A stretch of 64,000 nucleotides of DNA from an uncultured Cellulophaga sp. (GTDB lineage Bacteria > Bacteroidota > Bacteroidia > Flavobacteriales > Flavobacteriaceae), in the NCBI GenBank assembly GCA_947496695.1, contig CANMEI010000002.1, positions 1-64,000 on the forward strand, in the 5' to 3' direction. A program made the translations under genes and the position numbers. Positions 37,080-46,154 of this stretch are shown piece after piece. The notes under the pieces were generated by a model. That model searched no databases. It saw nothing but the letters and a program-made list of their open reading frames with translations, and was not told the origin of the DNA. How positions within the stretch are numbered: position 1 is the stretch's first letter; every line of letters begins with the position of its first letter.

Positions 37080-37638
37080 TACCACAAAAAACGCGAATAT
37101 ATTACCTTTTGACGGAGAAGTTAATTATTACGGTTCAGTAATGAACAGAGAAAAAGCGCAACATTATTTTGAACAATTAATACAGAATATTCAATGGGCA
37201 AACGACAAAGCAATCATTTTTGGTAAATTGATTATTACGAAACGTAAAGTAGCTTGGTACGGAGATAAACCATTTGAGTATACCTATTCAAAAACCACTA
37301 AATCTGCCCTGCCTTGGACAAAAGAATTGTTAGAACTAAAAGCAATCATAGAAAATAAAACAGGAGAAAAATTCAATTCTTGCTTACTGAATCTTTATCA
37401 TAACGGAGATGAGGGAATGGCTTGGCATAGTGACGGAGAAAAAGATTTGAAAAAAAATGGTGCAATTGGTTCATTAAGTTTTGGAGCAGAACGCAAATTT
37501 TCATTTAAACATAAAGTAACAAAACAAACAGTTTCCGTTCATTTAGAAAGAGGTAGTCTGCTAGTTATGAAAGAACTAACAGTTGCTTTCTATATCACTA
37601 ACAATCAAATAGTTACTCTTATTTTTCAAAACAGGTAA
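37066..37638 (+). CDS. AlkB-like dioxygenase with eroded C-terminus
   Basis: ATG 37066 overlaps the end of the Ada zinc frame and gives 190 residues. The core is clearly of the ALKBH2/3-like AlkB group: KVAWYGDKPF, SCLLNLYHNGDEGMAWHSDG with iron ligands His121 and Asp123, and LSFGAERKFSFKHK. The end should read like MKxxTQxHWLHxLP...RVNLTFR, carrying the third iron ligand and the two arginines for 2-oxoglutarate. Here it is ELTVAFYITNNQIVTLIFQN, with none of them. It is therefore probably inactive. No homologue matching this end is known to me. Confidence 0.8.
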   Translation: MDFFNTTKNANILPFDGEVNYYGSVMNREKAQHYFEQLIQNIQWANDKAIIFGKLIITKRKVAWYGDKPFEYTYSKTTKSALPWTKELLELKAIIENKTGEKFNSCLLNLYHNGDEGMAWHSDGEKDLKKNGAIGSLSFGAERKFSFKHKVTKQTVSVHLERGSLLVMKELTVAFYITNNQIVTLIFQNR

Positions 37639-37753
37639 CCGAATAGGTAACTTTTGCTTTGATTCTATTTCTTTTTGATTGTACTAAGATAATACAAAAT
37701 ACTAAATAAACTAAATCAAATATTTTGGAATATTATAGCTACATTTTAGACAT

Positions 37754-37782
37754 AAAAAAAGCATCTATTTAAGACGCTTTTA
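37754..37782 (-). terminator. Terminator at the end of the tra operon
   Basis: On the minus strand AAAGCGTCT and AGATGCTTT pair with a G-T wobble across TAAAT and are followed by TTTTTTT (A run at 37754-37760). It lies 44 bases after traN. Confidence 0.75.
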
Positions 37783-37825
37783 GTGAAGAAATAAACTTAG
37801 CTTGAATACATGTCTGGCCAAAGAA

Positions 37826-38626
37826 TCATAACGCTTTATTCAAAACTACCTTCCTATTCCCTTTTAATTCTTTCAATTCAATTTCTAATCGTTCATTCTC
37901 TCCTAAAACAAACTTAGGAAGTACATAAACGAATCTTTGATGTAAGCCTTTCATAACAGATTTTGGCATTTTATGTTTGTAGATAACCTCTTGCTGTAAA
38001 CTTTGGTACGAAGATTTCCTTTTAGTATTTCCATTAGTTACATAGATATTAATATAGTCCACATCAAAATTTATTTCTGAGGTATTTTTGATTTCAATAG
38101 CCAGATATACTTCATCACCATCATAAACCATTTTTTGTAATTGTAACTGCATACCTTCTTTTCGTATCGTGGCTAAAGTCTCATACTTAGAATTAAGTAC
38201 ATAGGTGCAAGCTCTATAAAAATAATCCATTTTATCTTTTTTCAAATGAGTTACTTTCTTCTCTTTTATAGTCGGTAAAACCTTTGGCACTTCGTTACCG
38301 ATACTTTCGTTTTCAAGAATAAAATAATTCAACCTTGGTAATTCTTCAGCGTACTTTAAAATATATGAATACACCTTTCCATTATTTGTAACTGCAAGTA
38401 GATTACTTTCTATTCCAGGCTTTGCTTGGAGTAATCCAAAATACTGCTCCTTTTCTCTATTGTAAGTAAATACAAAATGGGTAGCTCCAGTAATTCCCTG
38501 GCGAATAGGCTTAGGAAAAAAAAGAGCTACATTCTTTTTATCATTAGCATAAATAGTATCTAACGATTGCTGTGCTAACATTGAATTTGAACAGATAATT
38601 AATAAAATAAAAATATATGTTTTCAT
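37826..38626 (-). CDS. traN: Conjugative transposon protein TraN (DUF4138)
   Basis: The 266-residue protein has a signal peptide (ending SMLAQQ at about 19) and a DUF4138 pattern: TIYANDKKNVALFFPKPIRQ and GATHFVFTYNREK near the start, LAIEIKNTSEINFDVDYINI in the C-terminal half. In the Bacteroides-type secretion system TraN is the outer-membrane complex component analogous to VirB9. It is last in the minus-strand tra series here; traO, P and Q, which normally follow, are missing and a terminator stands instead. Confidence 0.9.
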   Translation of the reverse strand: MKTYIFILLIICSNSMLAQQSLDTIYANDKKNVALFFPKPIRQGITGATHFVFTYNREKEQYFGLLQAKPGIESNLLAVTNNGKVYSYILKYAEELPRLNYFILENESIGNEVPKVLPTIKEKKVTHLKKDKMDYFYRACTYVLNSKYETLATIRKEGMQLQLQKMVYDGDEVYLAIEIKNTSEINFDVDYINIYVTNGNTKRKSSYQSLQQEVIYKHKMPKSVMKGLHQRFVYVLPKFVLGENERLEIELKELKGNRKVVLNKAL

Positions 38627-38696
38627 AAAAGTAAGTTTAAACAGTGCCCTTTAAGGGCTTTTATAAGATGGTGTTTTAATAAGTGTTTTTAAGCCT

Positions 38697-39683
38697 TTAA
38701 TACTTGGGCATTATGGGCTTTCCAAATAATTGGCTTAATGTTTGTTTCGGGGTTCTTAAAATGAGCTGGTAATTATCGGTTACGGTAACTTTTACATTTC
38801 TGTGGTTTCGCTGGAATATTTTTCTGACTCCACTAACTTGTGGCACACCGGTAATATTTATTTCATCTACCAAATCTCCAATAACTTCATTGGTTGCTTC
38901 TGCTCTAAAACTATTTTCTACATAAATACCCTCGCTCCCATCCTGCAAGTCAAAAGCTTTAAGCTTTACTGGCTTATGATTTATATTTTCAATGATTATC
39001 ATAGTTCGGTTTGCTTTAAAACTTACAAAACCATAGATAGGTGCGTTTTTTTCCACCAAAAGATTATTGATATAAGCAGCTTTAGTCAGTCGCATTTGCA
39101 AGCGGTAATTGTTCTTTATGGTTTGCTTCCCATCTACACGTACATAAATATAGGCGTCCGTATTTTGGATATGCATTGCTTGGTTCGCGATAGGGTGTGA
39201 AGCAAAAAAGAGCTGATGTTCCAAACTACGCTCTTTGGCGGCAACATTCGTTTCACTTTCTGCAATACCATCTTTATTCGTGGTATCCTTTTCTATTATT
39301 TTAGGAGATATAATAGGTTTTTGTTTTATTTGGCGATATCCTCTATCGGTATAATTAATACGGCCTTGGCTATAGATACTATCTACCATTCGCATCTTTT
39401 CTTTATCTAAAAAATCGGCGTCATAGACTCCCATAGAATCTAATAATCGCTCATCATAAATACTAGGAGCATTATTCTCTCTTACTTCTTTTAATGCATC
39501 TAAGGCTTCTAATTTAGAATCATATTCCTCTTGTGTCTCTTCCAGTTTTGGGACTGGTATTTTGTTGCCTTCGATAGTTGGCTCTTCCTCTTCTCCCAGA
39601 ATCATTGTGGTATAGGCGCCAATGAAAAGAACCACACATAATAAGACTACCCCAAAGACTATTTTATTTTTTTCTATTTTCAT
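38697..39683 (-). CDS. traM: Conjugative transposon protein TraM
   Basis: The 328-residue protein has an N-terminal membrane helix (IVFGVVLLCVVLFIGAYTTM), a long acidic linker (about 30-140) and a C-terminal globular domain beginning HIQNTDAYIYVRVDGKQT. This is the layout of TraM, a VirB10-like channel component that bridges the envelope. It is followed by traN after a 70-base gap and preceded by traK after a 30-base gap. The small traL that normally lies between traK and traM is absent. Confidence 0.9.
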   Translation of the reverse strand: MKIEKNKIVFGVVLLCVVLFIGAYTTMILGEEEEPTIEGNKIPVPKLEETQEEYDSKLEALDALKEVRENNAPSIYDERLLDSMGVYDADFLDKEKMRMVDSIYSQGRINYTDRGYRQIKQKPIISPKIIEKDTTNKDGIAESETNVAAKERSLEHQLFFASHPIANQAMHIQNTDAYIYVRVDGKQTIKNNYRLQMRLTKAAYINNLLVEKNAPIYGFVSFKANRTMIIIENINHKPVKLKAFDLQDGSEGIYVENSFRAEATNEVIGDLVDEINITGVPQVSGVRKIFQRNHRNVKVTVTDNYQLILRTPKQTLSQLFGKPIMPKY

Positions 39684-39713
39684 AATTACCCAATTTTTAA
39701 TCCTTTATAACTT

Positions 39714-40328
39714 CTACTCTCCATTAGAGATTTTCTTTAGTTTATTTTCAAAAAAATTGGTAATCAAAAGCCCATGGGTATTATTAGGAAAGTTCCTATC
39801 CACATGCATTACATTACCAGAAGTGGTTAATTCATAGGTATCTGTTATAGACCCTCTATTAATTTCAAAAATGGTGGTACTCTCAAAGCGATATGGCTCT
39901 TGCGTAATATCTATTTTTGAATCTATACGCAACACCTTTTGTATCAAAGAATACTGCAATATGCGGTTGTAAACACCGTCTGCTTTCTTTTGTTGGTACA
40001 AAGCATCTACCGAACTGTCTCCCAACCACAAAGCCTTTTCTAAATGCTTTTCATAATTACTGGCATCGATATGATAAAAATAAGTATGGAAAAGCTCCAG
40101 ATGTGCCAGTAATTCTACTTCTAAATTTTCGTGTTGCGAAACCAGTTGTAAAGGAATTACACTGCCGTCAGTATTTACCACAAAGGCATTGTTTACGGTT
40201 TCCTTGTGCAACTTAACAACCATCAAAATAGAAACGATACTGGTAAGTACTGCTCCTATTACGACTGTTAAAACGATTAGTCGATTTTGTTGTAGAATAG
40301 TATATATATTTTTATAAGGTGTTTTCAT
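39714..40328 (-). CDS. traK: Conjugative transposon protein TraK
   Basis: The 204-residue protein has a single N-terminal transmembrane helix (LIVLTVVIGAVLTSIVSILM) and a periplasmic VirB8-like domain, with HENLEVELLAHLELFHTYFY and DVSALYQ-type segments. TraK in this system is a VirB8 analogue at the inner membrane. Length matches the family (about 200). It lies between traJ and traM on the minus strand. Confidence 0.9.
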   Translation of the reverse strand: MKTPYKNIYTILQQNRLIVLTVVIGAVLTSIVSILMVVKLHKETVNNAFVVNTDGSVIPLQLVSQHENLEVELLAHLELFHTYFYHIDASNYEKHLEKALWLGDSSVDALYQQKKADGVYNRILQYSLIQKVLRIDSKIDITQEPYRFESTTIFEINRGSITDTYELTTSGNVMHVDRNFPNNTHGLLITNFFENKLKKISNGE

Positions 40329-40371
40329 ATTGGTTTTACTCTTTTAATTATTTCATGTTCATAGGGAATAT

Positions 40372-41214
40372 TTATCCGCCTGAAAAAAGTTTAAAGACGA
40401 AAGAGGTGGCTCTTCTGTAGAGTTTAAATTTTAATAGCACTATAAACCCTATAGAGCCAAATTGTAGTAATGGTACAAAAAAGTTACTTCCCCAATCCGT
40501 ACCAAAAAGACTACTCCAAAAATTGGTGTTGATTTCTGTATAGAGATTATTGACAAATACATTTACCAGAAAAAAGGCGGGTACCAACATATATACTCCT
40601 GCATAGAGTTTAAAGAAATTATACGCTAGGCTTCTAAATTTCTCAAATACGGCAAGACTAATCACCAAAGGAAAAAATGCTTGCATTATGCCTAATAAAA
40701 AATAGCGCTCTGCTAGAAACAATGGATATATAAATAGATCTAGTAACCATAGAAACATAGCTACAATAAAGGACAACATTTTAAGACCATACAATGGGGT
40801 TACCAAGGCTTCATAAAGCATAGCCATTGCTTTTTTGGCGGCTTCCAAAGCACCCACATCCTGCTCTAAATCCACATCTTGTAGTTGTAACGGGAGGAGT
40901 GCTGGAGCCGTATCTCTATATTGCCCTTCAATAGCTACCAATATGGTATCAAAAACAGTCAATACCTGGGTAGAAAAAATAACTAGAATAATTACCGCAA
41001 AATTCTTAGCTAATTCTGCTGGGGTTAATCCCCAAGTATAGCCTTCATTATTCGCTACGCCTTCATTGTATTTTTTTAAGATATTAATTAGAAAAAACAG
41101 AATAGCAAGGGTTTTCATTCCTGTCATGGTGTATTGCGAAAAATCACTATTCTTAATCGTTGTAAATACCGCATCTACATATTCTAATCCTATACTTAAA
41201 GCTAGACCTGACAT
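40372..41214 (-). CDS. traJ: Conjugative transposon protein TraJ
   Basis: The 280-residue protein has six or more hydrophobic segments (for example FAVIILVIFSTQVLTVF, LSFIVAMFLWLLDLFIYPLF). It is shorter than many TraJ homologues but has the same sequence style, including WGLTPAELAKNFAVI near the start and GSIGFIVLLKFKLYRR near the end. TraJ is analogous to VirB6, the multi-pass inner-membrane channel. The gene follows traI with a three-base gap. Confidence 0.88.
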   Translation of the reverse strand: MSGLALSIGLEYVDAVFTTIKNSDFSQYTMTGMKTLAILFFLINILKKYNEGVANNEGYTWGLTPAELAKNFAVIILVIFSTQVLTVFDTILVAIEGQYRDTAPALLPLQLQDVDLEQDVGALEAAKKAMAMLYEALVTPLYGLKMLSFIVAMFLWLLDLFIYPLFLAERYFLLGIMQAFFPLVISLAVFEKFRSLAYNFFKLYAGVYMLVPAFFLVNVFVNNLYTEINTNFWSSLFGTDWGSNFFVPLLQFGSIGFIVLLKFKLYRRATSFVFKLFSGG

Positions 41215-41217
41215 CCG

Positions 41218-41805
41218 TTAGTAATTTGCTTTTCTACTGTTGATAATGGACTGCATTTCTCTAAATGAAATAATCTCTCGATAACGTCTGGTTTTTGCTT
41301 CTATTTCTGCCACCATTTCTTTAGATTCTAACTCTTTTGCTTTTAATACTTCTGCACGCTCAGCATCGGTCATTTTTAGGCTGCCATTGGAGAGTATCTG
41401 GTCTATATACTCCATACCTTCCATAGAATTTTCTATAATAGCATTGAAGGACTCGGATATCCTATTTACTTCATGGGGTTTTATATAGGGCGAATTAAAA
41501 ATCTCACGTAAATCCACCTGTACCATATCAAATAATTTTTGATTGTTACTTGCCAGTTCCTTCACTGCCTTCAACTGTTTTATAACATTATTTACCTTGT
41601 CTACATTTTCCTTTTGTTGTTTTAAAAATTTTACTGTTTTTAATAATTGTGAGGTCTGTTTCCCAGATTCTAATAGGGATTTAATAAAGCTTATAAAATT
41701 GGTATTATCATACACCGGTACCCCTTGGGCCGTAGCACGGCCAGGCAATAAAAGGATTAATGTCAAAGTCAGTACTATTCCTAATGTTTTCATTTTCTGT
41801 TTCAT
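41218..41805 (-). CDS. traI: Conjugative transposon TraI-type protein (DUF4141-like)
   Basis: The 195-residue protein has a signal peptide (ending GRATAQ, about residue 27) and an all-helical mature part with KTVKFLKQQKENVDKVNNVI and EAKTRRYREIISFREMQ. Its place between traG and traJ and its helical form match the DUF4141 protein of this system, comparable with VirB5. Assignment to TraI rests more on position than on any motif. Confidence 0.65.
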   Translation of the reverse strand: MKQKMKTLGIVLTLTLILLLPGRATAQGVPVYDNTNFISFIKSLLESGKQTSQLLKTVKFLKQQKENVDKVNNVIKQLKAVKELASNNQKLFDMVQVDLREIFNSPYIKPHEVNRISESFNAIIENSMEGMEYIDQILSNGSLKMTDAERAEVLKAKELESKEMVAEIEAKTRRYREIISFREMQSIINSRKANY

Positions 41806-41841
41806 AATTTTTAGATTTTAACAGGCATTGCCTGGATTTAA

Positions 41842-44247
41842 TTAATAATTCTTTTTTATAAATTCATTGATAGCGGTCTCCATATTTTGAGTTTCCTCAT
41901 AAATGGCCATTATGGCCTCGCTTTCTTTACCGTCGGTTAGGTATGCGGCATACACTTCGTTTGGAACTTCTAATCGGAAAATGTTGCTTTCCTTTCCTAT
42001 TTTGATAAACATCTCCGTGTATTTTCGTTCTCCAGTAAGATTGTTTCGGATGGATTTTAATTGATTTAAATCGTGACTAGACAGGCTAAGCCTATTTTTT
42101 AATTCTTCGTAGCCTTTTTCATTATTCAGACTATAAATCACTTGGGTGTTTTCTAGAATACTTGCCGAAGTAGAATTATTAGGGAGTTGATTAATAGATT
42201 GTAGAATAATACCAATAGCTCCGTTTTGTTTACGGATCGCTTGATAGTAGAATTCTACACTTTCCAATACATTGTCGAATTTCAACTGCTTGGCGAATTC
42301 ATCAAAAAGAATGATGCCTTTTTCTGCTTTGTTGCGCCAAATGGTTCGTAGTATAGCAGACTTAATTAGCTTTAACATTACCGAAAGGATTTCCTTATTA
42401 TCTTTTACTTCATCCAGTTCAAATACTATCATCCGCTTGTCTTCTATTTTATAGGTCTGATCTTCGCTTACATGGAATAGAAAACTGTATAGTCCATTAT
42501 CCACATACTCCGAAAGGATGTGTAGAAAATTGTAGACACTGAAATGCGTTTCTCTTACTTTGATTTCCTCCATAAGGATATCCTTTTTCGTATCTACAAA
42601 TTGATATAAAGTAGCTAAGGAATGCCCTGTTCTAACGGTAGCATAATAATGTAATAGCACTTTTTTAACGGCTACTTCTTCGGCTTTTGTAGTTTCTTTT
42701 CCAGAAGCCAACAGCTCTAGTATAAATACAGCTAAATCTTCTAATCGTTCTGGTGTTAAGTCGCTTTCATTAGAAATATAAAACGGATTAATTCCTAGGT
42801 TTTTTCCCTGTTCGTAGCGTAGAATTATATGATCATCTGGATAGAGTTTGGCAAACTTGGAATACGAGCCTCCTAAATCTATAATCACTAACCGAACGCC
42901 ATCCTCAAAGTATTGACGCAATATATTATTGGCTAAAAAAGATTTCCCTTCTCCTGTTGGAGCGAAAATGGCAAAATTCCTGGCCTTGATACGCTTTTTC
43001 TTTTCATCCCAAACATCTTTGAGTACCGGTATATTATGCTGCCTGTCATTAAATAGGATTCCTGTTGCATCCGATTTATAATTGGTGTTATTGATATACA
43101 AACACAAGGCATGTTTTAAATCCGTTACATACAGATCTTCATTAGAGAAGTTAGAAGAAAAACAACAATAGGAATTCAGAAAATAATGTTTCCGCTCCTC
43201 CCCTTTTGGGTAGTAAGGAACAATATCCAATTCCTTAAATTCTGTCTTTATTTTGGAGGCAATAGTACTTAGCTCTCGGGCTTCCCGAGACCAGAAAATA
43301 ATATTAAGGTGTCCTCTAATAATTCTTGCATTATCATCTTCGTTGATTTTAGCAACAATGTCTTCAATTTTCTTTAGAATAACTTTGTTCTGTGTTCCAA
43401 AATTGGAGCTCTTGTTCAGCTCCTCAATTTTCTTATCTAGTAGCTTGCGCCATTTGTGTTTATCATCTAAATAGATGATTTGATTAAGGATATGGTTTTC
43501 ATTCAGATTCAATCCTAATCCATCCATAAAACCTTGATGGAATACAAAATCATCGGAAGTGAATTTATCATTGGTTTTACTACTCTGTATTACATCACCA
43601 AAACAGAGTTCGCTATTGACGGCTAGAACATCAAAATGGTTGTTTCCAATTTCAATATTCTCTTTTTTCAGTTGTACATCGGTATCAAAACCTTCGTTAA
43701 ACCCATTAAAGTAGGCATCACATACATTTAGTATTTCACTCTCGCTTAATGGCTTTAGTACTATTTTGCGGCTATTATTGACAAAAGAAACAGTATCCTT
43801 TACAGAAGCAATAAACTCTTGAACATTCGTGTCTAATTCTTTAGAAATACCTTTCTCTACTTTCCGAAATGGATTAGTAAACTTAGCCGCATTCAAAGCT
43901 TTGTTATAAGGCAAAATAAAATAGAGGTAGCTGGAATGCACTAGGTATTCTCGTCCTTTAAAATAGCTATTTGTAGCCCTTTGCAAAAAAGTACGATTAG
44001 GTAATTTATCTGCCGAATATTCGTCCTTTTTATAGATATCTTGTTTATGAATAACTGTGCTTGTGGGTAAGGATTTAAAAGCCTGAAACCACGAACCGTG
44101 CATATCTTCAAAATCTTTTTCGGATAGGCTGTAGATTTCGGGAGAATCTACTTTATAACCAAGAACAACATTGCCGTTATTAGCGAATATTATGTTGCCT
44201 TGTATATCTATTATCGGATGGTATGCGGATAGATTTAATTTTTTCAT
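41842..44247 (-). CDS. traG: Conjugation ATPase TraG (VirB4-like)
   Basis: The 801-residue ATPase has a Walker A motif FAPTGEGKSFLANN near residue 427 and a Walker B region GIILFDEFAKQ near 645, with IRKQNGAIGIILQS after it. The N-terminal part contains the VirB4-type region with PIIDIQGNIIFANNGNVVLG. In the Bacteroides nomenclature TraG is the secretion ATPase that energises pilus or channel assembly, not the coupling protein; the latter is at 56358. The gene looks complete and intact. Confidence 0.94.
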   Translation of the reverse strand: MKKLNLSAYHPIIDIQGNIIFANNGNVVLGYKVDSPEIYSLSEKDFEDMHGSWFQAFKSLPTSTVIHKQDIYKKDEYSADKLPNRTFLQRATNSYFKGREYLVHSSYLYFILPYNKALNAAKFTNPFRKVEKGISKELDTNVQEFIASVKDTVSFVNNSRKIVLKPLSESEILNVCDAYFNGFNEGFDTDVQLKKENIEIGNNHFDVLAVNSELCFGDVIQSSKTNDKFTSDDFVFHQGFMDGLGLNLNENHILNQIIYLDDKHKWRKLLDKKIEELNKSSNFGTQNKVILKKIEDIVAKINEDDNARIIRGHLNIIFWSREARELSTIASKIKTEFKELDIVPYYPKGEERKHYFLNSYCCFSSNFSNEDLYVTDLKHALCLYINNTNYKSDATGILFNDRQHNIPVLKDVWDEKKKRIKARNFAIFAPTGEGKSFLANNILRQYFEDGVRLVIIDLGGSYSKFAKLYPDDHIILRYEQGKNLGINPFYISNESDLTPERLEDLAVFILELLASGKETTKAEEVAVKKVLLHYYATVRTGHSLATLYQFVDTKKDILMEEIKVRETHFSVYNFLHILSEYVDNGLYSFLFHVSEDQTYKIEDKRMIVFELDEVKDNKEILSVMLKLIKSAILRTIWRNKAEKGIILFDEFAKQLKFDNVLESVEFYYQAIRKQNGAIGIILQSINQLPNNSTSASILENTQVIYSLNNEKGYEELKNRLSLSSHDLNQLKSIRNNLTGERKYTEMFIKIGKESNIFRLEVPNEVYAAYLTDGKESEAIMAIYEETQNMETAINEFIKKNY

Positions 44248-44265
44248 ATAGAGTAATAGTTTTAG

Positions 44266-44565
44266 TTATCTGAGAACCGAATGACCTTTTAAAATACCTG
44301 CGATGCAGGCATTTTTATTACTGATGGTTTGCGGAAATACTCTTTTAAAGTGCAATAGCGCAGGGTTTTTGGTAAAATGTGTTAATGCTATATATAAGAC
44401 TCCATTAAGTACGAAAACACAAATAATGACTAGAAAACTAAAAGAGAAAATGATAAACAAAAGGGAGCCAATTACGCATGTCATCATTAAAGCAAACAGC
44501 GATATAGGCAAACCCATAATTACAGCTCGTTTTCTAATATTTTTATATACTTCATATTTTTTCAT
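44266..44565 (-). CDS. traF: Conjugative transposon protein TraF (DUF4133, VirB3-like)
   Basis: The 99-residue protein has two adjacent hydrophobic helices (SLFALMMTCVIGSLLFIIFS and FLVIICVFVLNGVLYIAL) and ends in a basic tail. This matches DUF4133, the VirB3-like inner-membrane protein, and its location between traE and traG is the canonical one. Length is normal. Confidence 0.88.
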   Translation of the reverse strand: MKKYEVYKNIRKRAVIMGLPISLFALMMTCVIGSLLFIIFSFSFLVIICVFVLNGVLYIALTHFTKNPALLHFKRVFPQTISNKNACIAGILKGHSVLR

Positions 44566-44614
44566 ACAGCATCATTTTTCATAATACATTCATACTTAAT
44601 GTCGCTTAGCGACC

Positions 44615-44908
44615 TTAGACTACGATGCCGATTAGGTAGGTAAAAATCCCAACTACTGCACCTGCAATAAGTACAAATACCAAAACACGGGTAATACCTT
44701 TTTTTAAATCTGCATTTTCACCAAAAAAATGTCCTGCATTGAATAGAAAACCTATTAAAAAAATGATTCCTAGAATTATAGGAAATATGGCTCTTATAGT
44801 ATCTGAAACATCGGTAACAGAATCTTCAATACCTCCAATTTGTGCAAAAATGGAGTTGGTTATGAATAATAAAAATGCGCTTAGATAGATTGATTTTTTC
44901 ATGCTCAA
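44615..44908 (-). CDS. traE: Conjugative transposon protein TraE (DUF4134, VirB2-like)
   Basis: The 97-residue protein has a signal peptide (ending SIFAQ, about residue 23) and two hydrophobic helices (FPIILGIIFLIGFLFNAG and VLVFVLIAGAVVGIFTYLI), as in VirB2-type pilin subunits. It is the first gene of the minus-strand tra series present here; traA-D, normally upstream, are absent. The 105-base gap to the divergent amidase frame carries promoter-like TAnnTTTG sequences. Confidence 0.88.
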   Translation of the reverse strand: MSMKKSIYLSAFLLFITNSIFAQIGGIEDSVTDVSDTIRAIFPIILGIIFLIGFLFNAGHFFGENADLKKGITRVLVFVLIAGAVVGIFTYLIGIVV

Positions 44909-45079
44909 ATAGTTTAAATTTTAATACATTTTCGTTGTTATAAAAATACATTATATTTGAATTTAAATAACTGATTATCAATATTTTACATAAATAATAT
45001 TGTTTGAATTGTTTTGCTTTTAAAGAAGAATAAAACGAATCAAATCTTATTGAAAACCAGCACTAAAATCCTCTCGATT

Positions 45080-45727
45080 ATGAAAATACCTTGGAAAAAG
45101 ATGCTCCAAAACGTCAGCTTTATGCTTTTGCTACTCAAAATGTGTGTCCTTTTTGGGCAACAAAAAGTGATTGTTATAGATCCAGGACATGGTGGAAAAG
45201 ATACGGGTGCAATAGGGGTACATGGAATTCTAGAAAAAGAAGTGGTTTTAGATATCGCTAAAGAGATGATTAGACTGAATAAAACTCTTTTAGAGGATAA
45301 TTTTGATATTTACTTAACCCGATATAAAGACACCTTAATTTCTTTATCCGATAGAACGCAATTGGCCAAAAGATTACATGCAGATGCATTCGTGTCTTTA
45401 CATTGTAATGCTTCCCCAAACTATTCTAAAGGAATGGAAATTTATGTGCATACAACAGATAATTTGTATACCAAGAAATCTATTGCGTTAGGATTATCTA
45501 TACTCCAGGAAAGCACTAAAAAATTAGGCTTTAAAAAACGAGAGGTAAAATTTGCTAATTTTCAGGTACTTCGGGAAACAGTTTCTGTTTTTCCAGCGGT
45601 ACTTGTGGAAATGGGGTTTATTACCAATATTGATGAGGCCGACTATTTTTTGAAGCCTAAAAATAGTCAGGCAATGGCCTTAGCAATTTTACTAGGGATT
45701 ACTAATTATTTAAATACTAGATTATGA
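45080..45727 (+). CDS. N-acetylmuramoyl-L-alanine amidase (Amidase_3)
   Basis: ATG 45080 is preferred to a TTG further upstream. The 215-residue product has a hydrophobic N-terminal segment (about 12-26) and an Amidase_3 domain: IDPGHGGKDTGA with zinc His37, Glu52 in LEKEVVLD, SLHCN with His108, and ALVEMGFITN-type end (VEMGFI) with the catalytic Glu. It would locally cut peptidoglycan for the conjugation channel. It is divergent from traE and its stop overlaps the start of a 29-residue frame. Confidence 0.92.
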   Translation: MKIPWKKMLQNVSFMLLLLKMCVLFGQQKVIVIDPGHGGKDTGAIGVHGILEKEVVLDIAKEMIRLNKTLLEDNFDIYLTRYKDTLISLSDRTQLAKRLHADAFVSLHCNASPNYSKGMEIYVHTTDNLYTKKSIALGLSILQESTKKLGFKKREVKFANFQVLRETVSVFPAVLVEMGFITNIDEADYFLKPKNSQAMALAILLGITNYLNTRL

Positions 45728-45813
45728 AAGAGTTTTTTGTGGGGATTGTAATGTGCATGAAGAAGATCTTGGTAACCTTTTTCAAGGAGTTAAAAGGTAA
45801 AATCACTGGCTAG
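45724..45813 (+). CDS. Possible 29-residue peptide coupled to the amidase
   Basis: ATG at 45724 overlaps the amidase stop (ATGA) and opens a 29-codon frame: MKEFFVGIVMCMKKILVTFF and a basic end. The product would be an amphipathic, partly hydrophobic helix. The four-base overlap suggests translational coupling. I do not recognise it, and such short frames arise by chance. Confidence 0.35.
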   Translation: MKEFFVGIVMCMKKILVTFFKELKGKITG

Positions 45814-46061
45814 ATTATTTATGTCATTTTTTCAAAGAAAACTTTTATTAATCATTGGTGTAGAAAGTAGCAACTAATAACTATGCTTTTTACATATGAA
45901 GAAATCACTGGTAAAACTATCTAATATTTATAAATGTCCATTATTATTCTTAGGTGTAAACTAGTAAAAAAAATGGTCAAAAGTTATCGTTAAATTATTA
46001 ATGATATTATCTTAATAATTAGTGATATTTCCTACTATTCTCTGGCTTAGAAACTAACATT
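45800..46061. repeat. Degenerate ~92-102-base repeat units in the gap before the NTPase gene
   Basis: AAATCACTGG occurs exactly at 45800 and 45902. Three imperfect copies of an ATTATT..TGGTGTAGAAA-like unit start near 45847, 45940 and 46032, 92-93 bases apart. The units fill most of the 341-base gene-free gap between the 29-codon frame and 46155. In such AT-rich DNA chance similarity is possible. Confidence 0.3.
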
Positions 46062-46079
46062 TATTTTTTTATAAAATAG

Positions 46080-46087
46080 TAAATTTG
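46080..46087 (+). promoter_or_regulatory. -7 box before the NTPase gene
   Basis: TAAATTTG matches TAnnTTTG and lies 67 bases before the start codon. No clear TTG is found 19-21 bases upstream. Confidence 0.4.
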
Positions 46088-46154
46088 AATAATCCATATT
46101 TAGCCTCTCTATATGTAGGGAAATTCTTAATTTAATCAATTCTTATAAGAATGA

